From NCBI GenBank assembly GCA_963741755.1, contig CAVUJG010000019.1, positions 88,898 to 152,897 of the forward strand: a stretch of 64,000 nt of DNA, written 5' to 3'. The DNA comes from Sva-07 sp963741755. Lineage in GTDB: Bacteria > Actinomycetota > Acidimicrobiia > Acidimicrobiales > Ilumatobacteraceae. Under the pieces are notes generated by a model, which ran no database searches, was not told the origin of the DNA, and was given only the letters and a program-made list of their open reading frames with translations. Within the stretch, counting starts at the first letter, position 1, and the number at the start of each line of letters is the position of its first letter. The position numbers were made by a program, and so were the translations under genes. Shown piece by piece: positions 48,770 to 57,754 of this stretch.

Positions 48770-49996
48770 TCACGGAGCTGACCCGTCGTTCGTGGGGGAC
48801 GGCCCAGCCGCGTCAACGTTAGTCGCCGTTGACTCCGAAGTACCAGAGTCGTTAGTAACAGAGTCGTTGTGCCCCGGCTCCGTTGCCGGCAGCGGCACCC
48901 GCGGTATCACCTGCACCACCTTCGAGCGCCACATCCGCATCGTCCCCACCGCCCCGAACGGAACGAATCGGGCGAACAGGATCAGCAGGACGCCGAAGGT
49001 CACGCCGCCAAGGCCATTGATCTTCGTGCCCGAGTCGACCAACCAGCTGAGCAGGAAACTGCCGGATGGATCCTCGCCGACACTGCGAGCGAAGTCGTTC
49101 ACGAACACGTAGAACATCGCCCCGACGAACGGGCCCCAGTTCTGAGCTGCGCCACCGACGACGAGCGCAACGAGCAGGGTGACCGATCCGAACAGTCCGA
49201 ACAGTGGCACATCAGCGTCGACGAGCGTGAGCTTGAGGGCATAGAGGCTGCCCGCTACTCCAGCGATCGCTCCCGAGAGCCCGAACACCAGGGTCTTCGT
49301 CGTGAACAGGTTCACACCCATGACCGCTGCGGCGGTCTCGTTGTCGCGCACGGCGACCATGGCGCGACCGATCCGGCTGCGGATCAGGCCGGCCGACAGG
49401 ATCGACACCAGCACCAAGATGCCGAGCGACAGCCAGAAGAACCACGTGACGAGGTCGGCGCGCCCGTCGAGGCCGGTCCAGGTCGGAGGCAAGTAGTTGA
49501 GGCCCTTGATCCCGGTCGCTCCACCGGTGACGCCTTCGAACTTTTCGTACTTCAGCACCGCTCGCACGGCCTCGGTGAAGACCAGCGTGACGAGTGCGAG
49601 ATAGATCCCCTTGAGCCGCAACGCCGGGATCCCGACGACCATGCCGATCAGGAAGCAGACAACCGCCGCTGCGACGAACGTCCAGCCTGGGGTCCAGATG
49701 TTGTCGGCGAAGAACGGCGTCCACACCTTGCCCGTGACGAGCATCGCGGACGTGAACGCGCCGATGGCGAAGAAGCCGGCGTGTCCGAGCGACAGCTGCC
49801 CCGTGTACCCGGTGATGAGATTGAGACCGGTGACCGCGATCGCGATGATCAGCGCGTCGGCGAGGAGGCCGAGCCCCGAACGGCTCCATTCGGTGACCGC
49901 TCGGTACATGAACAACCCGACGCCACCGAACAACACCGCGCGACCGGCCCAGTTCTGCCAGCCACCCTTTGCGACACGAATTGGCAGATCCATCAC
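48770..49996 (-). CDS. livM: branched-chain amino acid ABC transporter permease LivM
   Basis: Membrane permease with about ten helices. LNLITGYTGQLSLGHAGFFAIGAFTSAML and VGIPALRLKGIYLALVTLVFTEAVR are LivM signatures, and the EAA-type cytoplasmic loop is SRIGRAMVAVRDNETAAAVMGVNLFTTKTLVFGLSGAIAG. A long hydrophilic tail, rich in Ser, Thr, Asp and Glu (about 365-408), follows the last helix. Length 408. Three overlapping starts (GTG, TGA stop of livH, ATG) occur at 49993-49996; GTG 49996 is used because of the GTGA coupling. Confidence 0.93.
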   Translation of the reverse strand: MMDLPIRVAKGGWQNWAGRAVLFGGVGLFMYRAVTEWSRSGLGLLADALIIAIAVTGLNLITGYTGQLSLGHAGFFAIGAFTSAMLVTGKVWTPFFADNIWTPGWTFVAAAVVCFLIGMVVGIPALRLKGIYLALVTLVFTEAVRAVLKYEKFEGVTGGATGIKGLNYLPPTWTGLDGRADLVTWFFWLSLGILVLVSILSAGLIRSRIGRAMVAVRDNETAAAVMGVNLFTTKTLVFGLSGAIAGVAGSLYALKLTLVDADVPLFGLFGSVTLLVALVVGGAAQNWGPFVGAMFYVFVNDFARSVGEDPSGSFLLSWLVDSGTKINGLGGVTFGVLLILFARFVPFGAVGTMRMWRSKVVQVIPRVPLPATEPGHNDSVTNDSGTSESTATNVDAAGPSPTNDGSAP

Positions 49997-50883
49997 ACGC
50001 GCTCCACTCGCTCGCTACCGAACAAGCCCGAAGGTCGAAGCAGCAGCACCACCAGCAGGATCACCAGCATGACGGGGAAGAGCATGTCGGCGCCCAGGAA
50101 GTCGACGTAGCCGACGATGAACGCCTCGGTCAGCCCGATGATCAGACCACCGACGACGGCACCGACCGGCGAATCGAGGCCACCGAGCACGGCGGCGACC
50201 GACGCAAGCAGGAACGGGCCGAGCATGAGCGTGCCGGTCAGGCCCGCCGAGGGCGCCAGCATCGCAGCAGCCAACACGCCGATCGCTCCCGCGAGCCCCC
50301 ACCCGACGAGCAGGATCGAACCGACCCGGATGCCGACCAGGTTCGACGATTCCTGGTTGTTGGCGACCGCGCGCATCGCGAGGCCGATCTTGGTCTTGTT
50401 GAACATCAGCCACAGCAGGAACAACACCACGATCAGGACGCCGATCAACCCGAGCCGGGCAATCCGCACCGGGGCGCCGAAGATCGTGACGAAGTCGTCA
50501 GCGGCGTCGGGGAAGACGCTGGGCAGGCTCCGGGCGTCGACCCCCCAGATCATCGCCACGAGCTGGTTGATCGCGAGGAACACACCGATCAACGCCACGA
50601 TCACGGCACCCGGATTGCGATGCTCGATCGGACGCACGACGATGCGCTCGACTCCCGCCGAGACCACGAAGCCGAGCAACATGGCACAGCCGATCGACAG
50701 CCACACCGGCAGGCCGGTCAGCGTGAGCGTGGAGACGAAAAACGCTCCCATCGTGCCGATCTCGCCCTGCGCGAAGTTGAGCTGACCGGTCGACCGGAAG
50801 ACGACGACGAGAGCCAGCGCGAGCAGCGCGTAGATCGAGCCATCGGCGAGGCCGTTGATGAACCGTTCGATGAACAGCGACAT
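49993..50883 (-). CDS. livH: branched-chain amino acid ABC transporter permease LivH
   Basis: Membrane permease. MSLFIERFINGLADGSIYALLALALVVVFRSTGQLNFAQGEIGTMGAF is the typical LivH N-terminus, and the EAA-type loop is MRAVANNQESSNLVGIRVGSILLVGWGLAGAIGVLAAAM. Eight or so helices; length 296. Its ATG shares one base with the livF stop (TGATG). Partner of LivM in the membrane core of the transporter. Confidence 0.94.
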   Translation of the reverse strand: MSLFIERFINGLADGSIYALLALALVVVFRSTGQLNFAQGEIGTMGAFFVSTLTLTGLPVWLSIGCAMLLGFVVSAGVERIVVRPIEHRNPGAVIVALIGVFLAINQLVAMIWGVDARSLPSVFPDAADDFVTIFGAPVRIARLGLIGVLIVVLFLLWLMFNKTKIGLAMRAVANNQESSNLVGIRVGSILLVGWGLAGAIGVLAAAMLAPSAGLTGTLMLGPFLLASVAAVLGGLDSPVGAVVGGLIIGLTEAFIVGYVDFLGADMLFPVMLVILLVVLLLRPSGLFGSERVERV

Positions 50884-51602
50884 CAGTTGACCACCCCGAG
50901 ATAGGCCTCTTTGATCGTGTCGTCGGCGAGCAGCTCGTCACCGGTGCCGGTGGCGACGATGCTGCCGGTCTCGAGCACGTAGGCCCGGTCGGCGAGAGCG
51001 AGCGCCATGCCGGCGTTCTGCTCGACGATCAGCAGCGACATGCCGTGTTCGTCGCGCAGCGTTCCGAGCACCCGGAACAGCTCCTTCGTGATCAACGGGG
51101 CGAGACCGAGGCTCGGCTCGTCGCACAGCAGCAGCTTCGGTCTCGGCATCATCGCCCGGGCCACCGCGAGCATCTGCTGCTCACCGCCGGACAGCGATCC
51201 GGCCTTCTGGTCACGCCGCTCCGACAGTCGCGGGAAGAGGTCGTACCAACGCTCGAGATCGTCGTCGAGCGAGCCCTTCGCCGTGTAACCGCCGGCTCGG
51301 AGGTTGTCGTGCACGGTCAGATCGGTGAAGGTGCCTCGCCCCTGAGGCACCTGGGAGATGCCGGCTCGCAGGATGGCATCGGGCTTGGCTCCGCCGATGT
51401 CGTGGCCGGCGAACTCGATGGTTCCGGAGCGCCCGATCATGCCGGAGATCGCACGCATCGTCGTGGTCTTGCCGGCGCCGTTCGCCCCGAGGATGACGAC
51501 GATCTCGCCCTCGGCGACGGTGAAGTCGAGCTGATGGAGCACCTCGATCGGGCCGTAGCCCGCCGAGAGCCCGGTGACGTTCAGGAGTGTCTCGTTGCTC
51601 AT
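50883..51602 (-). CDS. livF: branched-chain amino acid ABC transporter ATP-binding protein LivF
   Basis: ABC ATPase with Walker A LGANGAGKTTTMRAIS, Q-loop GISQVPQGRGTFTDLTV, the signature SLSGGEQQMLAVARAMM and Walker B LLLCDEPSLGLAPL, ending with the H-loop-like region (LLIVEQNAGMALALADRAYVLETGSIV; the switch position is Q rather than His, as is usual in LivF). Length 239, normal. Its ATG overlaps the livG stop (ATGA). Confidence 0.94.
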   Translation of the reverse strand: MSNETLLNVTGLSAGYGPIEVLHQLDFTVAEGEIVVILGANGAGKTTTMRAISGMIGRSGTIEFAGHDIGGAKPDAILRAGISQVPQGRGTFTDLTVHDNLRAGGYTAKGSLDDDLERWYDLFPRLSERRDQKAGSLSGGEQQMLAVARAMMPRPKLLLCDEPSLGLAPLITKELFRVLGTLRDEHGMSLLIVEQNAGMALALADRAYVLETGSIVATGTGDELLADDTIKEAYLGVVN

Positions 51603-52360
51603 GCCGGCGTCCCCAGGTAGGCCTCGATCACCCGCGGGTCGCGTTGCACTTCGGCGGGCGTTCCTTCGGAGATCTTCCGACCGAACTCCATGGCGACCAC
51701 ACGATCGGAGATGCCCATCACCATGCCCATGTGGTGTTCGACGAGCAGCACCGTCAGTCCGTACTCGTCGCGAACGCGACGGATCGTGGCGCCGAGCTCG
51801 TCGACTTCGTGATGGGTGAGACCAGCCGCCGGTTCGTCGAGCAGCAGCAACCGCGGGTGTGACGCGAGCGCCCGGGCGAGTTCGAGGCGCTTGAGCGTGC
51901 CGAATGGCAGGCCGGCCGCAGGACGAAAGGCAAGTTCGTGCAGGTCGAGCGAACGCAGGATCTGGAACGCATCGGCCGCCAGCGCCCGCTCTTCGCGGGC
52001 CGCCCCGATGCGCGTCATCCCACGAATGAAGCCGACCTTGCCGAGATGGTGGGCTCCGGTCATCGTGTTCTGGAGCAAGCTCATCGTCGGGAACAGCGCA
52101 AGGTTCTGGAAGGTGCGCGAGATGCCGAACCCTGCGATCCGATGGGGGCTGACCTCGAGGAGATCCTGACCATCGAAACGAAGACGACCGCGTGTCGGGT
52201 CGTAGATGCGGCTCACGACGTTGAACATCGTCGTCTTGCCGGCACCGTTCGGGCCGATCAGCCCGAGAATCTCGCCCTCGGCGATCTCGAACGTGAGCCC
52301 ATCGAGCGCGACGATTCCACCGAACGTCACCGAGATCTCGTCGACTTCGAGTAGTGCCAC
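51599..52360 (-). CDS. livG: branched-chain amino acid ABC transporter ATP-binding protein LivG
   Basis: ABC ATPase with Walker A LIGPNGAGKTTMFNVVS, Q-loop IAGFGISRTFQNLALFPTMSLLQNTM, and the LivG-type signature RPAAGLPFGTLKRLELARALASHP in place of the canonical LSGGQ, followed by Walker B LLLLDEPAAGLTHHE and switch His in VLLVEHHMGMVMG. Length 253. The start at GTG 52360 is favoured: the sequence GGGGAGG lies 9 bases upstream, whereas the ATG at 52369 would be directly against that ribosome-binding site. First gene of the liv operon (livGFHMK). Confidence 0.93.
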   Translation of the reverse strand: MALLEVDEISVTFGGIVALDGLTFEIAEGEILGLIGPNGAGKTTMFNVVSRIYDPTRGRLRFDGQDLLEVSPHRIAGFGISRTFQNLALFPTMSLLQNTMTGAHHLGKVGFIRGMTRIGAAREERALAADAFQILRSLDLHELAFRPAAGLPFGTLKRLELARALASHPRLLLLDEPAAGLTHHEVDELGATIRRVRDEYGLTVLLVEHHMGMVMGISDRVVAMEFGRKISEGTPAEVQRDPRVIEAYLGTPA

Positions 52361-52510
52361 CAGAAACATCCTCCCCATCGGTCGTTCGACGACCCGAACG
52401 GCCGACACGGTAGCAGTGCTGCGACGGGCGTCACAGCTGACCACGACAACCGCTGCGTAAGAACAACGTGAAGACTGCCGCGGCGCCGCCGGTGGCACCC
52501 GCTGGACACG

Positions 52511-52516
52511 TAGCAT
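52511..52516 (+). promoter_or_regulatory. -10-like box TAGCAT, leaderless start of the zinc peptidase gene
   Basis: TAGCAT ends 7 bases before the ATG at 52524. Confidence 0.45.
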
Positions 52517-52523
52517 CGTCGTC

Positions 52524-54047
52524 ATGCATCGCTGGAGGTGGGTCGCCCTGGCTGCGGTCGGCGCCGTTGCGTTCAGCGCATGCTCCGCCAGCATCGAGGT
52601 GACCAGCGAGCGGGCCGAACCGATCCGGCTCGACGATCCGACGATCACGCCACCGGTGGCGGGCCTTCCGACGATCGACCCCACCCTCGACAATCCGGAC
52701 GAACCCGCCGCTCCGGCGACGATCCCGCCGGCCCCACCGACCGGCGACGTCGACCCGGCCGCCATCAACTTCGGCCCCAACAAGCCCGCGCGGGCGTACG
52801 ACGACTTCCTGCTCGCCGTGATGACCGACCTCGAGTTGTGGTGGGATGGGATCTACCCGACGATCTACGGCGAGGCCTTCACACCGCTCGAGGGCGACGT
52901 CTTCGCCGCGTACCCCGGGCGACCCGACGACATCCCGGGATGCGGCAGCCCGCGAACGACCTACGAGGATGTGCAGCAGTACGTGGCGTTCTACTGCGGC
53001 GTCGGCGATTTCATGGTGTACGACGACGGCGACGACGGCCTGCTCGCCGAGCTCGCCCGCGAGTACGGCGCGGCCACGATCGGCACCGTGCTCGCCCACG
53101 AGTACGCCCACGCCATCCAGTTGCGCATCGGCGCACTCGATCGGGCCTTGCCGACGATCACGACCGAACAGCAGGCCGACTGTTACGCCGGCGCATGGAC
53201 CGGGCGAGCCGCCCGCGGCGACGCCACGACGGTGCAGTTCAGCGACGGCGACGTTCGCGCCGGGCTGATCGCCATGACCAAGGTGAGCGATCCGGTCGGC
53301 GTCGACCAGTTCGTGGAAGGCGGGCACGGGTCGGGGTTCGACCGCGTGGGCGCCTTCCAGGTCGGCTTCAGTCAGGGACCTGAACGGTGCTCGCAGCTGC
53401 TCGACGAGCCGTTGCCGCTGATGCCCAACCAACTGACGGACAGCAACGGCGGCAATGCGGCCTTCGGGTACGGCGAGAACGACCTGATCGGCTTTCTTCC
53501 CGAAGACCTGAACCGGTACTGGAACGAGGAACTCGCCATCGCCGGACTCGACGCCTTGACCCTCGTGGTCGTCAACTCGACCGACGACGTGTCGTGTGAC
53601 GACCTGCGCGGTGACCTCTCGACCGGTACGGCGCTGTGCGCCTCGACGAGCGAGGTGTACTTCAACGAGCCGGCCGCATTCGACCTCTATCGAGCACTGG
53701 GCGACTTCGCCGTCGGCTACGTGCTCGGCAACGCCTGGAGCGAAGCGGTCCAGACCGCGCTCGATTCCGATCTCGACGGCGAACCCCGAGCGCTCCTGAA
53801 CGACTGCCTCACCGGCGGTTGGGTCAAGACCGTGACACCCGTCGACTTCGAGCTTCCCCAGCCGCGACTGGCGACACGCATCTCGGTGCGCCTCTCCGCG
53901 GGCGATCTCGACGAGGCGATCCAGACCGTGTTGCGTCTCGGCGACGCGAGTGTCGACGACAACATCATCGGCAACGCGTTCGAGAAGATCGACGCGTTCC
54001 GCGCCGGCGTCATCGACGGCACCGACGCCTGCCTCGCCCAGCTCTGA
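52524..54047 (+). CDS. putative neutral zinc metallopeptidase lipoprotein
   Basis: Exported protein with a lipobox at C20 (AVAFSAC) and an acidic proline-rich linker to about residue 85. The zincin motif HEYAH is at 192-196 in GTVLAHEYAHAIQLRIG, followed by EQQADCYAGAWTGRAA with a likely third ligand (E or D), a layout seen in the predicted neutral zinc metallopeptidase family (YpfJ-like). The rest (to 507 residues) is family-specific, with a cluster of cysteines (CGSPRTT, FYCGV, CSQLL, CDDLRG, ALCAS, NDCLTGG) that may make disulfides. Substrate unknown. It is the divergent neighbour of the liv operon and convergent with the alpha/beta hydrolase. Confidence 0.85.
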   Translation: MHRWRWVALAAVGAVAFSACSASIEVTSERAEPIRLDDPTITPPVAGLPTIDPTLDNPDEPAAPATIPPAPPTGDVDPAAINFGPNKPARAYDDFLLAVMTDLELWWDGIYPTIYGEAFTPLEGDVFAAYPGRPDDIPGCGSPRTTYEDVQQYVAFYCGVGDFMVYDDGDDGLLAELAREYGAATIGTVLAHEYAHAIQLRIGALDRALPTITTEQQADCYAGAWTGRAARGDATTVQFSDGDVRAGLIAMTKVSDPVGVDQFVEGGHGSGFDRVGAFQVGFSQGPERCSQLLDEPLPLMPNQLTDSNGGNAAFGYGENDLIGFLPEDLNRYWNEELAIAGLDALTLVVVNSTDDVSCDDLRGDLSTGTALCASTSEVYFNEPAAFDLYRALGDFAVGYVLGNAWSEAVQTALDSDLDGEPRALLNDCLTGGWVKTVTPVDFELPQPRLATRISVRLSAGDLDEAIQTVLRLGDASVDDNIIGNAFEKIDAFRAGVIDGTDACLAQL

Positions 54048-54062
54048 AACCCGTTTCAGAGC
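54041..54062. terminator. perfect hairpin spanning two convergent stop codons
   Basis: GCTCTGAAAC-CC-GTTTCAGAGC, 10-base arms. It contains the zinc peptidase stop (TGA, 54045-54047) and the alpha/beta hydrolase stop (TCA on the plus strand, 54056-54058), suggesting a shared bidirectional terminator. No T-run is present. Confidence 0.65.
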
Positions 54063-54988
54063 GTGGCGAGGATTGCCGCGAGTTCGACGGGGCGATCGCC
54101 TTGCACACTGTGGCCCGCGCCGTCGACGACGTGCACGGCCAGGTTCGGTTGCCGGCGTCGCGCTTCGGCCACGTCGTCGTCGTCGACCACCGGCGACAGC
54201 GAGCCACGCACGAGCGTCACGGGACACGAGATCGACGCGAAGTGGTCCCACAGCGGCGACAAGGCTGCAGCGGTGTCGTCGGGTGCTGCGGCGGCATCGG
54301 TCGCCGGTGCGGCGTCGCGAGCACGAGCGTGGCTGCCGCGGTCATAGCGCCACTGCCACGATCCGTCGGGCCGTGCTTGCGCGTTGTGCAGGATGCCGCG
54401 GCGGAGCGACGACTCCGAACGTGTGGGGTTGTGCTCCTTCGTGCGAGCGAGCAGGTCGTCGAAGCTGGCGAACTCCTGCGGTCCGTCGACGAAGTCGGTG
54501 ATCGCCTTGGTCTTCGCCGCGTTGACGCCCGGTGTGATGTCGACCATCACGAGCGAGCGCACCAGCGCTGGATGGCGCACGGCGAGTTCCATTGCGGTGA
54601 GCCCGCCGAGCGACATGCCGACCACAACACGAGCGTGCGGTGCGTGCTCCGCGACGGCCGCGGCGACATCGTCGGCGAGGTTCATCGGGCTGTAGGCCCC
54701 GTCCTGGCGCCAGTCGGAGTGACCGTGGCCGGGTAGGTCGATCGACAACAGCGGGCGTCCCAACGCCAACGCCACGGTGTCCCACGTGTGCGCGTTCTGA
54801 GCGCCGCCGTGCAGGAGCACGAGCTCGGCGTCGTCGCTCCCCCACCGCAGGGCGCTCACTGTTCGTGTCGACCCGTCATCGTCGCTGACGGTCGTCTCGA
54901 CTCGCCCCACCGCCCCCACCTCGGCGACCTCCAGGTCGAATTCGGCAATGTTCTCGTGGAAGAGCCCGAACTCGTCGTAGTCAGTCAC
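54056..54988 (-). CDS. alpha/beta-fold hydrolase
   Basis: Alpha/beta hydrolase with the oxyanion segment ELVLLHGGAQNAHTWD, the nucleophile elbow RVVVGMSLGGLTA (Ser), and candidate acid and histidine in the C-terminal SLSPVVDDDDV and VDGAGHSVQGDRPV. Length 310 from GTG 54988. Another in-frame GTG lies at 54997, and the frame stays open further upstream into the palindromic repeat, so the exact start is uncertain. The substrate cannot be inferred; the fold covers esterases, epoxide hydrolases and many others. Confidence 0.85.
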   Translation of the reverse strand: MTDYDEFGLFHENIAEFDLEVAEVGAVGRVETTVSDDDGSTRTVSALRWGSDDAELVLLHGGAQNAHTWDTVALALGRPLLSIDLPGHGHSDWRQDGAYSPMNLADDVAAAVAEHAPHARVVVGMSLGGLTAMELAVRHPALVRSLVMVDITPGVNAAKTKAITDFVDGPQEFASFDDLLARTKEHNPTRSESSLRRGILHNAQARPDGSWQWRYDRGSHARARDAAPATDAAAAPDDTAAALSPLWDHFASISCPVTLVRGSLSPVVDDDDVAEARRRQPNLAVHVVDGAGHSVQGDRPVELAAILATL

Positions 54989-55051
54989 GCCGAGCACAGT
55001 GCCACGAACCCAGAGCGCGACAACGAACGCAACCATCCACCCGGCACCGAC

Positions 55052-55103
55052 CGTTTGCGTCGAGATCTGGATGAGGCGGGTCATCCGAAACGCCACGCAA
55101 ACG
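55052..55103. repeat. nested palindromic intergenic element, copy 3 of 3
   Basis: Outer arms CGTTTGCG (55052-55059) and CGCAAACG (55096-55103); the right half contains GGGTCATCCG as in the other copies, while the left half has diverged (CTGGATGAGG). It lies between two minus-strand genes, 18 bases after the L,D-transpeptidase stop. Confidence 0.72.
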
Positions 55104-55120
55104 TGGTGAGGACGGCGATC

Positions 55121-56257
55121 TCAGGGGGCGGCGGCTGCAGCGGGCGCGGTGGTCGTGGTGGTCGTCGTGGTGGTCGTGGTGGTTGCCGGTGCCGTGGTCG
55201 TGGTCGCCGGCGGCGTGGTGGTCGCGGGCGGCGCCGTCGTGGTCGTCGACGGCGGCACGGTCGTGGTGGTCGTCGTGCTCGACGTGGTCGTCGAGTAGTC
55301 CGGGTCGATGCGGTTGAAGTACGGCTTCTGGGCGCCGTAGTACTCGGGTTCCTTCACACCGTCGAACACGAAGACCTGGTCGCCGGTCGCCGTCAGCTCC
55401 TGGAACGTCGGCGACAGCGGCAACGGAATGCGGATACAGCCGTGTGACGCAGGCTGCAATGGCACGTTCAGTGCGCCGTGTACGGCGATGCCGTAGTTGA
55501 AGTACACCGGGTCCCACATGCCGCCGAGCGAGCTCTGTCGTACGCCTTCGACGCGGCGGGTGTAGTTGAACACGCCACCCGGTGTGATCGACCGTCCACA
55601 TTCGCCACGAACCAGCGGTTCGTCACCGGGGTTGTTCCACTCGCCGGCGCTGATGGTGACCTCTTCGCACCACTCCTCGTTGTCGCCACTCGACATGTGA
55701 CTGATGAACACGGCGTCGTCGTCGTGGAACACGGCGATCACCTGCTCGGCCAGGTAGATCTCGGTGTGGTTCGGCGTCGACTCGGGGCGGCGCGGTTGGA
55801 TCGTGAACGGATCCTGCATCTCGTCCCACATCGACGCCGTGACCTGCCCGGTCGGCTGGTCGTACTCGACGCCGAGCACGAGCTTCTCGTAGGCCCACAC
55901 CGACCGGCGGGTCTCGTCGCCGAAGTAGCCGTCGACCGGGCCCGGCCAGAACCCCAGGTCCGTGAGGCGCTGCTGCAGATCGGACACGTCGTCGCCGGCC
56001 ATGCCCTTCGCGAGCGTGCGGGTCAACTGCGTCTTGACGACAGGACTCGACGTCTCGATCGTCTCGATCACCGCCACCGACGGCGGGACCGACACCGACG
56101 CCGGATCGATCGTGTTCGCCGACGCATCCGATGCCGAGTCGCCATTGCCCCCTCCGAGCGCAACACCGGCCACGACGACGATCGCGAGGACGCCGGCCGC
56201 GGCAGCGGCAGGCATCCACTTGCGGGCTTCAGGGGAGAGGAGGGGGCGCTCGTTCAC
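55121..56257 (-). CDS. L,D-transpeptidase with peptidoglycan-binding domain
   Basis: Cell-wall cross-linking enzyme. A membrane anchor at about residues 16-35 is followed by a PG_binding_1 domain (about 80-145, LTRTLAKGMAGDDVSDLQQRLTDLGFWPG) and a YkuD catalytic domain with GIAVHGALN (H260) and SHGCIRIP (H272, C274). After about residue 325 comes an unusual tail of almost pure Thr, Pro and Ala, probably a cell-wall-spanning linker. Length 378. It forms 3-3 or Lpp-type links in peptidoglycan. The tail is encoded by simple GGT/GGC-type repeats. Confidence 0.93.
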   Translation of the reverse strand: MNERPLLSPEARKWMPAAAAAGVLAIVVVAGVALGGGNGDSASDASANTIDPASVSVPPSVAVIETIETSSPVVKTQLTRTLAKGMAGDDVSDLQQRLTDLGFWPGPVDGYFGDETRRSVWAYEKLVLGVEYDQPTGQVTASMWDEMQDPFTIQPRRPESTPNHTEIYLAEQVIAVFHDDDAVFISHMSSGDNEEWCEEVTISAGEWNNPGDEPLVRGECGRSITPGGVFNYTRRVEGVRQSSLGGMWDPVYFNYGIAVHGALNVPLQPASHGCIRIPLPLSPTFQELTATGDQVFVFDGVKEPEYYGAQKPYFNRIDPDYSTTTSSTTTTTTVPPSTTTTAPPATTTPPATTTTAPATTTTTTTTTTTTAPAAAAAP

Positions 56258-56365
56258 GGGGGTCTCTACGCGGCGGGTCGACCCGTCCGGCTGGTTCGAA
56301 CCGCCACGCTAGCAACGGCGACCGAGGCCGTTGTCCGCGGGCCAGGGGCGCCGCCGGCCGCGAAC

Positions 56366-57137
56366 TCAGGACCGGTCGACGAGCGGGCGGATGTCCTCGA
56401 GGTCGCCGCGCAACTGCCACATCTCCTTGAGGATCGTCGTGATCACCGACGGTGAACTCAGCGTCGACTCGCCCCGGGTGCGAGGGAAGTAGTCGACGCC
56501 GAACTGCAGCATCTCGTAGCCCACGTCGCGTCGCTCGGATCACCAGCTCGGCGTCGATGAACGAGCCTTCACTGCGCAGCTCGACGTGGTCGAACACCCG
56601 AGCCCGACACAGCTTGAACGCGAAGTTGATGTCGCGGGCCTTCACGTCGAACAACGTGCGGATCAGCAGGTTGTAGACGAACGTGTAGATCGACCGGAGG
56701 TAGCCCTCGCCGGTGCGATCGAAGCGGTACGCGCTGATGATGTCGACGTCGTACTCGCGCAGCAGGCGTACGGCTCGCGGGAGCTCCGACATGTCGAAGG
56801 GGAGGTCGGCGTCGGTGTACAAGATGACATCGCCACTCGCCGTGGCGAACCCGGTCTTGATCGCCCCGCCCAGCTTGCGGTTCCGAGCGTGGTGCACCAC
56901 CTGGACCCTCGGGTCCTCGGCAGCGAGCCGGTCCGCGATGGCCGCCGTCTCGTCGGTCGAAGCGTCGTCGACGACGATCAGCTCGTAGTCGCCGATGTCG
57001 CCGTTGTGCATCAGTTGTTCGCACGCTCGACGCCCCGCAGTCAACGCCCGCTCGATGTACTCCTCCTCGTTCCACATGGGATAGAAGATCGACAGCTTCT
57101 CGAATGGCGCACCGAGGGTCGCGTCGACGAAGGACAT
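56366..57137 (-). pseudogene. GT2 glycosyltransferase, frameshifted near the 3' end
   Basis: Dolichyl-phosphate-mannose-synthase-like family 2 glycosyltransferase. The N-terminal domain has LSIFYPMWNEEEYIERAL, IVVDDASTDETAAIAD and LYTDADLPFDMSELP (DxD metal site), and the frame is intact to RATRRG at about 56523. There an extra base, in the run GGG of GTGGGC (56520-56522), shifts the frame; removing one G gives RRGYEMLQFGVDYFPRTRGES ... RPLVDRS and a stop at 56366, a normal 256-residue protein. As written, it either has a scrambled C-terminus or is an assembly error. Start ATG 57137 (MSFVDATLG). Role may be polyprenyl-phosphate sugar synthesis. Confidence 0.85.
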
Positions 57138-57207
57138 CGCAGCGAGGGTAGCTGGCGAGTCGGCGGACGACCCCGCGGTCCGCGTCGCATCGACGTGTCG
57201 CTGGCCG

Positions 57208-57213
57208 TAGTGT
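57208..57213 (+). promoter_or_regulatory. -10-like box TAGTGT before a membrane protein gene
   Basis: TAGTGT ends 8 bases before GTG 57222. Confidence 0.4.
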
Positions 57214-57221
57214 GCGACCTC

Positions 57222-57743
57222 GTGCCGGACACCACGACTCCTCCCGGTGGCGCACTTCCGCCTCCGGGTCCGCCTGGTGCCGCGCCACCGGCGACCGAAG
57301 CTGCCACACTTCGCGCCGAGCCAGAACGACGTGCGTCGCCACCTCCGCGAGTCGGCCAGCTGACCACGGCATGGCGAGCGATGGTCGTGACCACATGGGT
57401 GGGCGTCTTCGTCGCCTACCTCGCCGTGTGGAAGGCCACCGAAGAACTCGGAATCGCCACCTGGTGGTTGGGTCCCCGATCGAACCCTCAGCCGCTGATC
57501 ATCCGGCTCATACCCTTTTTCGTCGCCGCCCTGTTCGGCATCCTCGCGAGCTACAACGTGCCGCGAATGCCGATCATCGGACTGATCGGCGCAGCGGCGC
57601 TGACCGCGATCGCCGTTCCCGACCTGTCGCGCTCGGCCGGGCTCGCGGTCATCGAGTTCGCGATCGCCGGTGCCGTGGTGTTGGTGTCCGCCGCATCGTT
57701 CACCGGGATGTATCGCCAAGCGGGAACTGCCGACGCCGGGTAG
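57222..57743 (+). CDS. membrane protein, unknown function
   Basis: A proline/alanine-rich cytoplasmic N-terminus (residues 1-45) is followed by about four helices: AMVVTTWVGVFVAYLAVW, IIRLIPFFVAALFGILASYN, IGLIGAAALTAIAV and LAVIEFAIAGAVVLVSAASF. I do not recognise the family. GTG 57222 is chosen for its leaderless promoter; internal ATG 57381 would give a shorter protein starting at the first helix. Length 173. It lies 11 bases before argG and might be transcribed with it, though argG has its own -10-like box. Confidence 0.65.
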   Translation: MPDTTTPPGGALPPPGPPGAAPPATEAATLRAEPERRASPPPRVGQLTTAWRAMVVTTWVGVFVAYLAVWKATEELGIATWWLGPRSNPQPLIIRLIPFFVAALFGILASYNVPRMPIIGLIGAAALTAIAVPDLSRSAGLAVIEFAIAGAVVLVSAASFTGMYRQAGTADAG

Positions 57744-57746
57744 CGT
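57741..57746 (+). promoter_or_regulatory. -10-like box TAGCGT, leaderless start of argG
   Basis: TAGCGT ends 8 bases before the ATG at 57755 and includes the stop codon of the upstream gene. Confidence 0.45.
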
Positions 57747-57754
57747 CGTCGGCC

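Noticed and set aside
46879..48822. Long plus-strand frame across the lipoprotein and livK
   Set aside because: Downstream it is antisense to the clear substrate-binding lipoprotein; only its start region matters, as part of the frameshifted lipoprotein.
55140..55310. GGT/GGC-rich low-complexity run as a separate repeat locus
   Set aside because: It encodes the Thr/Pro/Ala tail of the L,D-transpeptidase, a common cell-wall linker.
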